This document shows positions 33,311-44,853 of a DNA stretch of 64,000 nucleotides, one piece after another. The stretch is from Leptasterias polaris (lineage: Eukaryota; Echinodermata; Asteroidea; Forcipulatida; Asteriidae), in contig JAZGTN010000003.1 in NCBI GenBank assembly GCA_037783415.1, forward strand, positions 1,324,501 to 1,388,500. The letters are read 5' to 3'. A program made the translations under genes and the position numbers. The number at the start of each line of letters is the position of its first letter. Positions within the stretch are counted from its first letter, which is position 1. The notes beneath the pieces are model-generated. The model searched no databases, was not told where the DNA came from, and saw only the letters and a list, made by a program, of their open reading frames with translations.

Positions 33311-33682
33311 CTTAAGGGTCTGAATCGATCCGAGTCCCGGGGGCCTGACCAATTTCTGTGTCAGGCTGACCAGGAAAGTGATTAAGCTCGAGCTCTACGT
33401 CAGGACCAATTTCTTGGTCCTTTTGGAACAGATTCTGGGTCACACTGACGCAGAAATGGGTCAGGCCCCGCAGGACCTTGATCCGGGTCAAGTCTAACCC
33501 GGAATGACACAGATTCCGGGTTGTACTGACGTAGAAATGGGTCAGGCCCCGCGGGACCTTGATCCGGGTCAAGTCTAACCCGGAATGACACAGATTCCGG
33601 GTTGTAGTGACGCAGAAATGGGTCAAGCCCCGCGGGACCTGAATCCAGGTCAAATCTGATCCGGAATTTTTTTCCCAGTGTT
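33311..33682 (-). mobile_element. GGGTCA-rich MITE, copy 6, internally triplicated
   Basis: This copy is about 370 bp because an 81-bp internal segment (CAGATTCCGGGTTGTACTGA, GCAGAAATGGGTCAGGCCCC, GGGACCTTGATCCGGGTCAA) is present three times, starting near 33428, 33509 and 33590. The 113- and 116-codon minus frames across it are only the repeat read in two frames. Confidence 0.85.
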
Positions 33683-35924
33683 TGACTTAACAACCTGATA
33701 TAAAAAAACTCATACTTTTCTAAGAGAACCCATACATTTTTACTTGTCACTATCAGGTTGGACTTGCCACAGTCTCAAGATGGAATCTTCCATTCTCGAG
33801 TCAATCAATCAACTAATTTATTGTTCTTCTTTAAAAAAATAACTCATAGAGTTATCGAGCACAAATCGATGACAAAGTCTAACTAACACAAATTTTAACA
33901 GGATATGTATTTTGTCGTTTTGTTGATAACTAGCAAAATTCCTTTGGACAGCACCATAACAGAAATGAAAAATATGCCCTACACACCATCTGGCGATATA
34001 ACATGTAAGAGAAGACAGCCAAGCTCGGATAATTGTACTTTTTCATTAATTCACTTATGACATTTGAGAGCTTCTATATAATCGGCGTTGTTGACCCCCC
34101 TCCTCATACTCCCTACCCCCACGGGACAATAAACCACACACCCCACGGGTTACAACCCCCCCCCCCCCCCCCCCCGTCCCCGGGGGTTCCCCATGATGAG
34201 TTACAACAAAATAACATAAAAACACCGCCAACGCAATATCAAATTCGATGAAACAGACATGGGGGTTCTGAATACACAACTGTAACCAAACAGAACTCTT
34301 CTCTAACCCTCTGTGCTGATTGAGTAACACGAGTCGACAGCTCTGAGCATTAAAACGGAAAAGAGCGGAAATATTTTGAAGATCGGCTGCTGCTTAAAGG
34401 ATGAAAATCTAAAAATGTTCTCCGGAGCTAGCTTATTAGATTGGCCACGACTCAGGTGGCAAACCTGAAGCATTTTCCGTTTGTATTTATTTTAGGATTT
34501 GATTCACCGGTAGAGTGTCAGTTACTGCCTCATCCGATGCATTTAAAGAAATATGATTTTGCCACTTGAAGCCCGACGCCGGGAAACAGTTCTAGCTAAA
34601 GAATGATTCACAAGATGGTTCAATCCAATCCAATCCAATCAATCTCAAATCTAGTACAAGCTCGCTTTGTATCTCATGGAGGGCTGTGATTTTGGTAAAG
34701 CCTTGGTATCTCCAGCTGTTGATCTCTCATCTTATTCCCTTTGTATTGTGTTCTTGGTTGATTTTTAAAAGTTAATTAGAGCTTCCTGAAGTGAGGCACG
34801 GAGGGCACTGACTTAGAACCTTTCAGGCGTATTGATTAGCAGCAGGATGTAACGAACCCATTGCTTTCAAGATGATGGTGATTATAATTAGAATTATTTG
34901 TTTGTCATCATACACATGAACATACACAACAAGAAACACACATTAAAAGAGACACATACCTGATGACAGGAACTAAAAAGTGATTTAAAATCACTGTTGC
35001 ACGTAGGCATTTAGTTCCCGATAAATATAAGGTATGCCTATTCTTATGAAAATATTGTTAACGCTTTTCTTAGTTTTTAATGACTGTTTTTGTAAACTGT
35101 ACATTTCGATTTTTGGTGCTGTGTGACAGTATTTTTAAATTAACCATTAACAAACATAATAATTAGTGCAATTCTCACCGGAAGTTTTTAGAGTGTGGCT
35201 CAACATGTGATGTCATATGTTACATCTTTCGATATGGGCTATGCAACATCCCTGAGCACTAAACTTCGAATGCGTTCCACCAATGCTTCGTGTTCTAGCC
35301 CATCAGGAAAACAATATATTCTCGGCTAAAAGACTTCCGTCTCAGTCAACAACTCCATGAGAAACCTAACCAGATGTGAAATCAGCCCGTCACACGAAAA
35401 CATCGGGCCCCACGGCACGTTTGTAACTCCCTCTTTGCTTAAAAATCACCAAATAACTCGCTTTGCTACCCACGGGGCTTTTTTGCTCTCTCTCATTTGA
35501 ATGAATTTTCTTATGGAAGATGCGAGGGTTTTAGTGCACGCCATGTGCTCACAAATGTTTTCCCCCTTCTTCTGTAATTATGTTTTGGAGAAGGTATAGA
35601 TGCCGTGAACGGTGCAATTAAGTGAAATTTATCATCCCCATTTCTGATGTAGATACATTCGGGGGATGTTTGACTGTCCTGCGAGTTCAGTGAACTCGTC
35701 CACCGTTGAATTTCAATCATCTCATTTATCTTCAGGTGGCATGCTCCCCCCTTCGAGGAGGGATCCCAAGTTCCTATAATGTGAAGCAATTCCACTGTAA
35801 GCAAGCCACGTTTATTTCACAAGCGCAAGCTGGGCCCATTTTCTGGCGCCATGTGAAGCGTGTGATTGCACGGGTTGTTTAATCCGCGTTAAGCAGAGCC
35901 ATGGACTTGGGGGGTCCTCTTGGC
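33683..35924. other. Unannotated stretch, simple repeats only
   Basis: Poly(C) of 20 at 34156-34175, a (CCAAT)n tract at 34619-34645, and a repeat at 34955-35040 shared with 26500-26640. The minus frame at 35511-35804 has a protein-like translation but no convincing splice sites, so I leave it uncalled. Confidence 0.45.
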
Positions 35925-36240
35925 TTGATTTCAAAAAGATCTATAGATTGATATAGACCTTATGCATATGACGTCATTTGAGTAGGGCGCCCTCGCCTAG
36001 AGGTCAAAAGGAAGATGTTCATTGGTCAGTCCTGTGCGCCGCGGGTACAAATCAGCGCGTTTCCATTGTTTCGTCATCAGTTTACCTCTAAGATGGCGGC
36101 TTGGTGACGTCAATGCATAAGGTCTATTAAGATCAATCTTCATTGCCAAGCAAATTGTGACGTCACAATACAAATCACTATATGGCAATATTAACAACTC
36201 CTCTGAAAATGGAACTTAGTGCTTTGTGAAATTGAGCCCG
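35925..36240 (-). mobile_element. MITE family D, copy 3, split by a CRE MITE
   Basis: The left remnant (TTGATTTCAAAAAGATCTAT) and the right remnant (AAGATCAATCTTCATTGCC, CAAATTGTGACGTCACAATAC, AGTGCTTTGTGAAATTGAGCCC) belong to one family D element. They are separated by the 173-bp insertion at 35954-36126. Confidence 0.65.
35954..36126 (+). mobile_element. CRE/YY1 MITE, copy 2
   Basis: It is nearly identical to 10972-11144, differing for example at CAGTCCTGTGCGCCGCGGGT. TAGACCTTATGCAT and ATGCATAAGGTCTA close it. It carries both TGACGTCA octamers and AAGATGGCGGC. Confidence 0.9.
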
Positions 36241-36244
36241 GCGG

Positions 36245-36422
36245 GGCCCAATTTCATAGAATTGCTTTAAACAGGAAATATTGCTATTACAAAAGCAGGA
36301 TACCAGTCACAAATTGGTACATGTGGAATGCTATTTTGGCTGGTGACCTTATTCTGGTAAGCATATGTTTTTATTGTGTTTAGCTATTTTGTGTGCATAA
36401 GTAGCTCTATGAAATTGGGTCT
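36245..36422 (+). mobile_element. MITE family E, copy 2
   Basis: GGGCCCAATTTCATAGAATTGC on the left and AGTAGCTCTATGAAATTGGGTC on the right are a clear terminal inverted repeat. The interior TACCAGTCACAAATTGG and TTTTGGCTGGTGACC matches 31608-31797. Confidence 0.72.
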
Positions 36423-37034
36423 AGTTCCAAAGCTTGCCAGAAGCCACTATGAAACTTATTGGGTGAGTTTTTCTTTTATAATTTATGTATAGGCCTAGCC
36501 CAGGTTGGACTCCTCCGCTGCATAACAGTTACTGGCGTCCAACCACGGCTAGTAAAGGCATACAAGGGAAGCAACTATAGTTGTTGGACTTGTCTTTCAC
36601 ATTGTGCAAAGTCTCGAGGTCCTCCCAGTATTATCGGTTTATATCAAAAGAAATGCCTTTGGACGAAGAAGTTAGTGATTTAAGTAAAGTTACTAACAGA
36701 GGATTGCCTGCTTTGAAACCGAAAGTTGCAAAAACCTTGCGCGTACAGCAGACGGGGGCGTGTGGGACGTCGTACCATCGTCGGACTTGCCAACTGCGAG
36801 CCAAGCATTCCATTCATGACGTCACAACTTTCAAAATGTCACAAAAGGCGCCCAGACAAGAAAAGTATATTCACCAATCGAAAACAAACAGACGGAAAAA
36901 TTTGCGTACATATTAATTGCTAGAATTTGCTCTTGCAACTAAAGCTTTTAAATGTTTTATATGGTGACTTCCACGTCCGCAAATTAATCAGAGCGGTGGG
37001 TTTCTCTGACTAATTGAGAATCCGCATTTGGCCC
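36423..37034. other. Unannotated stretch, no gene seen
   Basis: Overlapping open frames at 36459-36923 on both strands have no recognisable product. One CRE octamer at about 36817. Confidence 0.4.
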
Positions 37035-37170
37035 TGTAATAATAATTAATGGTGGCTTCTTATAGAGCGCCCAGGTCCGTCAGGCATGACGCTCATGGCG
37101 CTGATGAAAGACCCTTATGTCACACCCACGAAGTGACTGCGCAACGGCCTCAATACTATTAAACCCCCTC
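37035..37170 (-). mobile_element. LINE/SINE 3' tail fragment
   Basis: On the minus strand GCGCTCTATAAGAAGCCACC is followed by ATTAATTATTATTAC, a terminus of the type seen in CR1/L2-group elements and their SINE partners. No coding sequence remains. Confidence 0.5.
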
Positions 37171-38559
37171 ACGCCACGACAATGACATTATATAGCATTT
37201 CTGACATGTTTTCATTTCGCCCGCGTCTTCCCGGGTGCTTATTAATTGCTACCCATTGAAAGCAGCGGAGTACAATATTTTCAAGTCAGTAGCTATGTTT
37301 CTCCCCACGAAAACACTCTAACCACGCCGGGGAATGGTAAAAGCGTAAAAACACGGTCAAGACAACTTTCAACGACAGCTAATTTGCCCTGTCGTAGATT
37401 GACACTAATTTCCTATCGCACCTTGTCGTTGAACTTGATTAACAACCGTCACCTCTTTTACAACCACCGTCATGGTATCCACGCAACATGGCAATATTCA
37501 GTAATTGTTGATTGTGATATTGGCGTGAGGGGAGTGGCTCGTTGGTATACATTCAATCACTTAGATTGTTTGCAGACACTACACACGGGACAATTCAGAA
37601 AAGCTCTGATTCCATAACTTAAAGGTGTATATTACATGAGTAAAAAAATAAAAATAAATACAAGCAGCTCTGTGTTGCATACATCTCTGTGGACATTCCT
37701 TTGTACTGTACACCTAAGAAATCATATTCTTCCACACGGTAAAAGAAACCACTTCGGGGACGTGTGTAAGTCCACATGGTGTTTCAAGTCTATTCATATT
37801 CTTTTTTAGACTTGCTATAAAGTCGGAATAAGCAAACAAACAACTGTGGCAAAACAAGTCATGTACACTTGTTTTTATTTCTAAACTTGATCGCCTTAAT
37901 GAATTTGGTGAGATTCCACACGTTGTTTGTGTTGAAAACTATAGGATGGAAGTGACTTAATTCCTTTAAAAAAGAAAGTACTTAGTATATATATTATAGG
38001 CTATATTTTTAAGCATAACGGTAGTACTTACCTCTACAATCTATAGCCTCTTAATTATAAATTAGACGAGAATTTCAGGGAAAAACTCACTGGCAAATTA
38101 ATTTGGTTAACCTTTTCACACTTGAATTGCTAACCCTGGCAAACTCCTGTGAAACAGCCTCGAGAAATATCAACCATTGCTTGTGAATATGGTTAAGTGA
38201 GATAACCCCCGGGCTGTGCATACCGATTGCTCATTTTCCCCAGGATTATAGCATCACGTGTGAAATGAAGTTGGCAGTGGGGTTAATAATTTCCCCAGGA
38301 ATTTGCTGGAGTTTCATGGGAATTGGCTCTGTAGTGTGAAGAGGGCTTATGTACTATTCAATATAGTAGAGTCAAGGCAAACCAACATGAGAACGTCCGA
38401 GCTTTTTAGCTCTTATGGAGCAACGTCACACGCAACCTTTGTAGGTAGTAAAGTGACGTGTTACCCCTGGAACTGGACTAAGTGTGTTCAAAGTTACCGG
38501 TTAAAGAATAAACATCATCTTACCTCCGGATGCTACTCTCGACCAGTATAAGACAGCTA
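37171..38559. other. Unannotated stretch, no feature seen
   Basis: The plus frame at 37246-37617 lacks family resemblance. No repeats are evident. Confidence 0.4.
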
Positions 38560-38925
38560 TACTTCCCCTAATGGAGTATGTTGTCACATTTGGGCCGGAT
38601 CCTCTGCTTGTCATTTATCTTTATTAGACAGAGTGCATAAAGCATTATTGTTAATCTTGATGGTGAAAGGTTGGGATCAACATTACAACCTCTTTCCCAC
38701 CGTATGTCTGTAGCCAGCCACTCTCTTCTCGACAGAACTTTTTACGGTACATGTACCCGCCTTGGTCCTCCTATTATGAGGGTGTATCGAGTGTGAAACC
38801 AAGCTTTCTGCTTGTTCCTACCAAATACTCTTGCTTTGCTGAGATGTAGAACAATGAGCCACTCCAACAACTTTCAAGAACTGCAGCTCTTTGGAACTCC
38901 TTGCTGGTGCACGTTTCCCTCCATC
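38560..38925 (+). pseudogene. Degraded non-LTR retrotransposon, C-terminal ORF2 part
   Basis: Across frameshifts, the plus strand encodes LLDRVHKA, then LQPLSHRMSVASHSLLDRTF and YGTC. Later come RCRTMSHSNNF and a weak match to an L-W-N-S-L-P-type ending. These match the conserved C-terminus after the reverse-transcriptase domain of Jockey/CR1-type LINEs, where LSHRR-VA-LSLLYR-F-G-C is typical. Several stops and frameshifts show it is dead. It is followed directly by a GGGTCA element. Confidence 0.6.
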
Positions 38926-39028
38926 TTAGAATCTAGACCCGAGATCTGTGTCAAACTGACCCAAAATTCAAACTGACGGCCCCCGGAATCCGGGTCCAAT
39001 CTTGCCTGGAAGTTTTTTAGAGCGAGTG
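38923..39028 (+). mobile_element. GGGTCA-rich MITE, copy 7 (short)
   Basis: GACCCGAGATCTGTGTCAAA, CTGACCCAAAATTCAAACTG, CGGAATCCGGGTCC and GAAGTTTTTTAGAGCGAGTG are present. The middle is deleted, leaving about 105 bp. Confidence 0.72.
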
Positions 39029-39787
39029 CTCATTGTCATAATCTTTATATACAGTTTGACTTCCAAAAATGTGGCAGACCATGGACAGAGAGTAGCCATG
39101 TGATGCATCAGTGCAAGGGGTCCGTACAACAATTGATCATGGCCCAAAAGAACCTGAAGATGAACTTTAATGAAAGCGCATTTATAGCATCTTATGCCGC
39201 ATCAACTTAACCTTCAATTTGTGGCCTCATTTTCTTCACTTCAGCCTTTTCACCTTCATTTTTCCTCCCTCATTTGTCCTTGGTAATGAAAGGGTGTCAT
39301 GTCGACGTGATTGGATTGATAAACGAGCGTGTTCTGGCCATCCTGAGTGGGAGGTGATATTAACGTAGAGTGGGTAAGGCAGTGATGAGCATTCACCGAG
39401 GTCACCCCTATCTCCGAGGTATGGGTGCAATTCCATCCATTAGAAATCAGGGTTTCAAGCTCGAATTGCTAAACTGCATTGACCCTTTATCACGATGGAG
39501 ATTACAAATCTGCGTCGTGTCCCCTTGATTGCAATCACAAACTGATATTCATCAAACACTGAACAAGGCGCCAGACTATCATGACGTCTTACAGGCAGCT
39601 TGTAAACCAGGCACTGCGTGCATGACATCAGACTTGCTTTCATGATGCCCATTTTAACAGCTGTTGCGGACGTCTGTTGCGGACGTGATACCATAGTCTC
39701 CATGCAAACAGTCATAGTGCTTGCTGTAAGTGCAAAATCCTTCCCTTGTATTAGCCTACAACAAAATGTAACGCCAAACATTACAAA
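39029..39787. other. Unannotated stretch, no gene seen
   Basis: The minus frame at 39455-39781 is uncharacterised and lacks splice signals. Confidence 0.4.
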
Positions 39788-39834
39788 AGACTATTCTGAC
39801 GCCCAAGACTATTCTGACGCCCAAGACTATTCTA
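39788..39834 (+). repeat. 18-bp tandem repeat, 2.7 copies
   Basis: GACTATTCTGACGCCCAA occurs twice perfectly, followed by GACTATTCT. It explains the repeated RIVLGV peptide in the long minus frame. Confidence 0.9.
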
Positions 39835-39839
39835 AATTC

Positions 39840-39940
39840 AGCGACTTCGGCTACGGCTATGGCTGTTGGCAACGTCTGAGAATAGGACTTCTCGGCATTC
39901 CAGTTGTCGCCACTGCCGAAGCCTTCAATTTGGACAAGGC
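39840..39940. repeat. GC-rich inverted repeat (CTATGGC family)
   Basis: GCGACTTCGGCTACGGCTAT on the left and GCCACTGCCGAAGCCTTC on the right are inverted around GACTTCTCGGCATTCC. It is related to 8355-8475. A 161-codon minus frame covers it but is a composite of this repeat and the 18-bp tandem repeat. Confidence 0.55.
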
Positions 39941-40649
39941 CAAACGTTGTGACGTCAGCATGAAGTGAATTGATATAGCCACAGCCCCCTGGTTGCCTTG
40001 AACGGAAGAGACACAACATAATTGGCGTTGCTAAAATATTATTTTCTGCTACCATGTAATGACACACTTTAACGAGCAATGTTTGTAGATTGGAGAAATT
40101 GTACAGTAGTACTCCCTCAAACCAATGTTGTACAATCCCTTTTAATATTAAACTCGTTTCACAGTCTGGCAATCCTCGCGGTTGTGCCAACTCGACCGAA
40201 CTGGCATCTAAAAAGGCGGCATCTTCGCCTTGGTATACCAACCGTGCCCTGAATCGTCATCTGGATCCGCTTTGTTGTCATTCATACATATCAAGTGTCT
40301 TGTCGTCCTCCAGTTGATATATTCATACAGCTGTTGTGATTCTTTTTCGGCATCAAGTCGGCTAAAGTGGTTTCCCACTGTCTTTCAATTCGGTGAACAC
40401 TGGTTTGAATCCAGCCTCAGACCGGAGCTTCGCACGATTTACTCATCTCTGCATGTTTTCGCTACTTACACAGACCCGCCATGTGCGTATAGAGCCTCGA
40501 CGTTCTGCTTCATTTGTATTGTATAATGTGTCTGTTTGGATGAAAGTGTCATTACATTACCGTGGCAGTTTATAAAATGCTTCTTCTAGTCACTGCTGCT
40601 GTCCCCAATTCGAGGCTCCTCATGCAAAATGGCTGACCGTACAACGGGC
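39941..40649. other. Unannotated stretch, no gene seen
   Basis: Overlapping short frames only. One CRE octamer at about 39950. Confidence 0.4.
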
Positions 40650-40814
40650 GGGCGAATTCCATGCCCGATATAAATATGGCAGAGGGAGTCCGCCCCATAT
40701 TCCTATACTCTAATACACTCTTTCCCTTTCGTACGGAAGTAACACCCCCCGAAAATCCTTTAAATTATCACTGACATTTTCAGAACACAATGAAGACAGA
40801 GTGGGAGGGGCTCA
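40650..40814. repeat. Dispersed repeat, CCCGATATAA family
   Basis: ATGCCCGATATAAATATGGC, AGAGGGAGTCCGCCCCATAT, TACTCTAATACACTCTTTCC and GAACACAATGAAGACAGAG match the sequence at 61070-61240 and parts of 10690-10920. Confidence 0.55.
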
Positions 40815-40819
40815 CCATT

Positions 40820-40990
40820 CCACATCATCATCATCATCAGTCCAATGTCGAACAAAGCCCCCCTCATATACAATTTCCATTCTCTTCTTCTACTTGCTAT
40901 TATAACTCATGTTATCGTGTTCTTGTTTAGATTTCGTCTCTACGTCTTCTCTTCTGTCTTCCTCTTCTTCTTTTTCCACTTCTGGGGTTG
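40820..40990 (-). mobile_element. Possible LINE 3' end with (ATG)n tail
   Basis: On the minus strand RRREWKLYMRGALFDIGL is followed by (GATGAT)n. The W-x-x-M-x-x-ALxDIG ending and GATGATG tail resemble RTE/L1-group LINE C-termini. The rest is not readable, so the call is tentative. Confidence 0.35.
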
Positions 40991-41204
40991 CCTATCGGTT
41001 TTATGTCTTGGTCCAGCTGTTGTCTTATCACATGTCAGCATGCTTAGGTTCTCCCCATCGCTGTGTTTCTTTCGACATCTTGAAAAACTGAAGACTTTCT
41101 TCATCGTCGATACTATTGGCATCTTAAGACCAACCGATTATCCCAGAGATTTATCTCTGAGAATCCTTTGATTTCTTCTCCAGAAGAAGTGAATAAATAC
41201 TCAC

Positions 41205-41555
41205 TTAAAGGTTGTGTACAAACTTTGTGAGATTGAAAATATAATTATTCACAGATTTACACATACCTTTAAATAGTATAAAGACATATGGTCATGGTGG
41301 AAAACTTTCCTTGAAATCGTTTTGCTTGAAATGCTATAGTTTTAAGGTAATGAGTAAAACAATTAGTATTTATCACTGGTGATAAAATCCGATTTTTGAA
41401 AACAGTGTAAACATAATGGGGATTTTCACTGTTTTCTCATGACTCCGAATACCGATTTAGTTAAACTGTCACGGGTTTGTTATTTCTTGTATATTTTTGG
41501 TCACATCAAGTGTGGATACTGGTCTTTGACAATTACCAAAGTTGTACATTGTATT
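41205..41555 (+). mobile_element. MITE family C, copy 3
   Basis: AAAGGTTGTGTACAAACTTTG opens it and GACAATTACCAAAGTTGTAC closes it. TTCACAGATTTACACATACC and GAAATGCTATAGTTTTAAGG match 6945-7270. Its frames at 41439-41744 are repeat shadows. Confidence 0.7.
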
Positions 41556-42254
41556 CAAATGTATCTGGAACACTTGATAATGCATGGAACATTGGCATCA
41601 TTTTCAATACTGAAGTGCAACGATTGCTCCGTTGCCCCGCTCTGGTGTATCTGTTCAACTGGAACTTTCGCGCCAATTCCAAGTTTAATGCAATTTGTAC
41701 GTCAATACATATTGCAGATCAGCTGTGAGGGATGGAATGACTAGGGGTGGGTGAAGGTAGGGGGTAGACGATTGTCAGTTCAAATTGACGGTATTGAAGT
41801 AATTTTACACCCCGCTTCCCTGCCGTGGGAACCAACGTCCGGTCGGATACTAAATGGCGGCGTCTTTACAACGCCTTCCGAGCGTGAACCCCGAAATCTG
41901 TTTCCAATTTTTACACTGTTCATGCAGAACATCTTGTTTTTCTATAATACTATTCTCCGGAGGCTAAAGTGTATCAATTATTTTTAATAAGATGGATGTA
42001 CTTTTATCAGCAGATCAATAACAATCACCTTCAAGCAGCGTTTTCAAAGGGGGAAATCATCACAGTGTACAAAGCTGTGAGGGTTGACTTGACAATATAT
42101 TATTGTTTTAATACACAAGTGAACACAACAACGGAATGTTCACAGAGTGTACGCAACACAGAGCTGTGGGCTTATGCACTCACCATTGTGAGGTATTTTA
42201 CACAAGAGAACAAAAAAAGTCACTTCACAGTTTTCCTTTGCATAACTTGGACCA
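41556..42254. other. Unannotated stretch, no gene seen
   Basis: Frames at 41751-42322 have no family match. Nothing else seen. Confidence 0.4.
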
Positions 42255-42530
42255 TAGAGATGAATTCTTCAGAGAAAAGAATAATAGAAAACAATGGCAC
42301 ATCTCACAAACCTGATCCTTAATGTTCGGTGTGTGGGTGTGTTCTTACACATGCCAACTTACGGGGTACTTTTTACAATGGAACAATGGGCCCCACAAGG
42401 TAATTTCAATAGGAACAATTGGGCCCAACAAGGGAATTCTTCAGAAAAGGGAATAATAGAACAACAATAGCAGTACCCCACAAACAGGATCCGTAAGGTT
42501 AGGTGTGTGTATGCGTGAGTGTGTTGTTTT
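42255..42530 (+). repeat. Local tandem pair, about 168-bp period
   Basis: GAATTCTTCAGAGAAAAGAA...CACAAACCTGATCC...GTGTGTGGGTGTGTTC near 42262 repeats as GAATTCTTCAGAAAAGGGAA...CACAAACAGGATCC...GTGTGTGTATGCGTG near 42430. Homologous words occur at 10545-10660. Confidence 0.7.
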
Positions 42531-42799
42531 GTTGTTGATGCTTTTTTTTTAAAATAACAAAATCAAATCGAGGACATCCTCGTTCACACTTCCGGATACG
42601 GGAATTACACCCGTCCCTATAGGCCTAAAGGACGCTTTGCAATTATAGTGCCCATCAGACAAACACCAAATACCTGTTTATTTTTATCTCACTCCATTTC
42701 CCTAACCACTAATGAATTCCTAAAAAGATTGCAAATCAATCTTTTGTTAGATTGAAATTCACCCACTCTTGGTGAAAACGGCCCCATGAAAGAGTTACT
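42531..42799. other. Unannotated stretch with small hairpin
   Basis: CGAGGA and TCCTCG at about 42572-42585 form a 6-bp stem. Nothing else. Confidence 0.35.
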
Positions 42800-43029
42800 T
42801 ATAGATAGGTTGCAGTATGACGTAAGTCGGCCATCTTTACGGGCAATTTGGAACACACAGTCATGCGTTACGCGTGAGAACGGCGTGCAGCACGCGCACA
42901 TTTCACCAAACTCATTGCGTGATTGGTTAGTGAATGACGCGGCTGCGTTAATAATTTGAGCGCTTGACGCGCCTGCAAGCCAAAATGCGATTTGCCCGTA
43001 AAGATGGCGTCTACTGGGAACTATCTATA
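42800..43029. mobile_element. MITE family F, CpG-rich interior
   Basis: TATAGATAGGTTGCAGTATG with GGCCATCTTTACGGGCAA on the left is inverted in TTTGCCCGTAAAGATGGCG and CTACTGGGAACTATCTATA on the right, an arm of about 45 bp. The interior is CpG-rich (GCGTTACGCGTGAGAACGGC, GCAGCACGCGCAC). The arms contain the GATGGC YY1-like word. Confidence 0.75.
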
Positions 43030-43702
43030 TAGATAGGTCCAATTTAAATAGAGAATGGTTTCAAATCGGAGAAATCGCTCTCGAATTCTGTTGAATAGTT
43101 ACTGTGTTTTAGTTCTACTTTCGGAAGAATGCTCAGGACATTTCAATGCATTGTTTACAAGTCATAAAACAGTCATAGGTATAATTAAAAATATGTTATG
43201 TGTTGTGTATATGAAACTGGATGGTTGAATTAATGTAATTTTCACGCATTTAATTTGTATCATTCACTGTAAGTAAATTTATCTTCAATCCAAGCCGATT
43301 CCAATATATAAAACCTTTCCTTCAGTACAATATTAAGTTTAAACTAATATTTCATTTCTAGGTGGGCGGCCGAGAATTTGAAGCCTCATCTATTCTTGGC
43401 ATGATGATATTACTGTGTCAATTGTTGGAATTGGACTATTAAGAAGAAGTTCAATGTCGATTGAATTAAATATTTATTAAGATTTATAGGGGTATGCCTA
43501 CGCAGTGCCACCTTTCACTGTACTTGATTTCCTGCTTTCATAACAGTAGGGTTATTGGCCGTGAAATCACATTACCTGACGATGTGTAAAAACAACTATA
43601 CAAGTAAATATAACAGTGGCAGTATTTTGTACATCAAAATCTAAATCCCTTTTGTTAGTTGGGCCTGAAGGCGTGTGTGAATGGTACCATGGATGAATTT
43701 TA
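43030..43702. other. Unannotated stretch, no feature seen
   Basis: AT-rich. No exon or repeat recognised. Confidence 0.4.
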
Positions 43703-44145
43703 TGTGTGCTTTGAATCAAGTGACGGTAAAACACTATTTACAATGCACACTTCAGATACTGGTACTTAGTTCCTTTGAATCAAGATAAGGTACAGCAATC
43801 GAAATAATGTGTGCTTTGAATCAAGTGAATGTACAACACTTAACAATATCATACTTCACATAATGGTAAACTTAGTCCCTTTGAATCAAGATAAGGTATA
43901 GCAATTGAAATAATGTGTGTTTTGAATCAAGTGAATGTACAACACTTAACAATATCATACTTCACATAATGGTAAACTTAGTCCCTTTGAATCAAGAGAA
44001 GGTATAGCAATGGAAATGATGTGCGCTTTGAATCAAGTGAATGTACACCACGGTTTACAATCCCATACTTCAGATACTGGTATACTTAGTATCATTAAAT
44101 CAAGATGCGGTATAGCGATGATAATGCCGGGAAATTACCTTTGGT
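43703..44145 (+). repeat. Tandem array, 106-bp unit, 4 copies
   Basis: Units start TGTGTGCTTTGAATCAAGTG at 43703, 43808, 43914 and 44020. Each has a second TTTGAATCAAGATAAGGTAT about 65 bp in. Units 2 and 3 are almost identical, while units 1 and 4 are diverged edges. The reverse complement of the second core is the TTATCTTGATTCAAAG core of the arrays at 30240 and 48990. Confidence 0.9.
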
Positions 44146-44680
44146 AACGTGTTTGCTTACCATGATAATGTACGACACTGACAGTTTGGACAAATCTGTC
44201 CAAATCTGTGCAAGATAACAAAAATAGGCTTAGGCCTATAAAACAAAACCAAAACATGCAACCGTGTTAATGTCTTTCTATTTTGGTGAAAATAATTATG
44301 AAAATTGTTCACAATCGAATGTTCCGAGGTTTTGTTTTCCATTTTTTTATTTTTTTATTTTTTTAAATGATTTTTGAAAAACAAATTGGGATGGTTTACT
44401 CTTTCAAAAGCCAATATTGTTCCATCTTTTCAATATACGTTTAACCAAAGGTGGTAATTTAATTGCTTAAGTGGTACTACATAATACAACGTAGAGTGTG
44501 AGAACATACCCGCATGCTGTTTGTTTAGCATTTCAACAATCACTAATATAAATTCTCCGTGTTAACACACTCGGGGTCATCTACGCAAGTTTTATTGCGT
44601 GGACGTCGGAACTTGTGTGTTCTGCCTGTCCATATAGGTACGGGAGGAAGCTATACATCGCCATAGGAGTTTGGTTTTAA
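44146..44680. other. Unannotated stretch, T-rich
   Basis: TTTTTTTATTTTTTTATTTT near 44344. No gene. Confidence 0.4.
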
Positions 44681-44853
44681 TAGACCTTATGCATTGACGT
44701 CACCAAGCCGCCATCTTAGAGGTAAACTGATGATGAAACAATGGAAACGCGCTGATTTGTACGCGCGGCGCACAAGACTGGCCAATGAGCATCTTCCTTT
44801 TGACCTCTAGGTGAGGGCGCCTTACTCAAATGACGTCATATGCATAAGGTCTA
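44681..44853 (-). mobile_element. CRE/YY1 MITE, copy 3
   Basis: TAGACCTTATGCATTGACGT on the left and ACGTCATATGCATAAGGTCTA on the right. GCCGCCATCTTAGAGG is the inverted YY1-like word. It is in the opposite orientation to the copies at 10972 and 35954. Confidence 0.9.

Noticed and set aside
33312..33750. 113- and 116-codon minus frames with repeated LTRIKVPRGLTHF-type peptides
   Set aside because: The repeated peptides are translations of a triplicated segment of the GGGTCA MITE in two frames.
35511..35804. 97-codon minus frame with plausible amino-acid balance
   Set aside because: No good splice sites or family resemblance seen. Kept only as a candidate for a transcript check.
39756..40241. 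161-codon minus-strand open frame
   Set aside because: It runs through an 18-bp tandem repeat and a GC-rich inverted repeat and has no domain. The repeated RIVLGV peptide comes from the tandem repeat.
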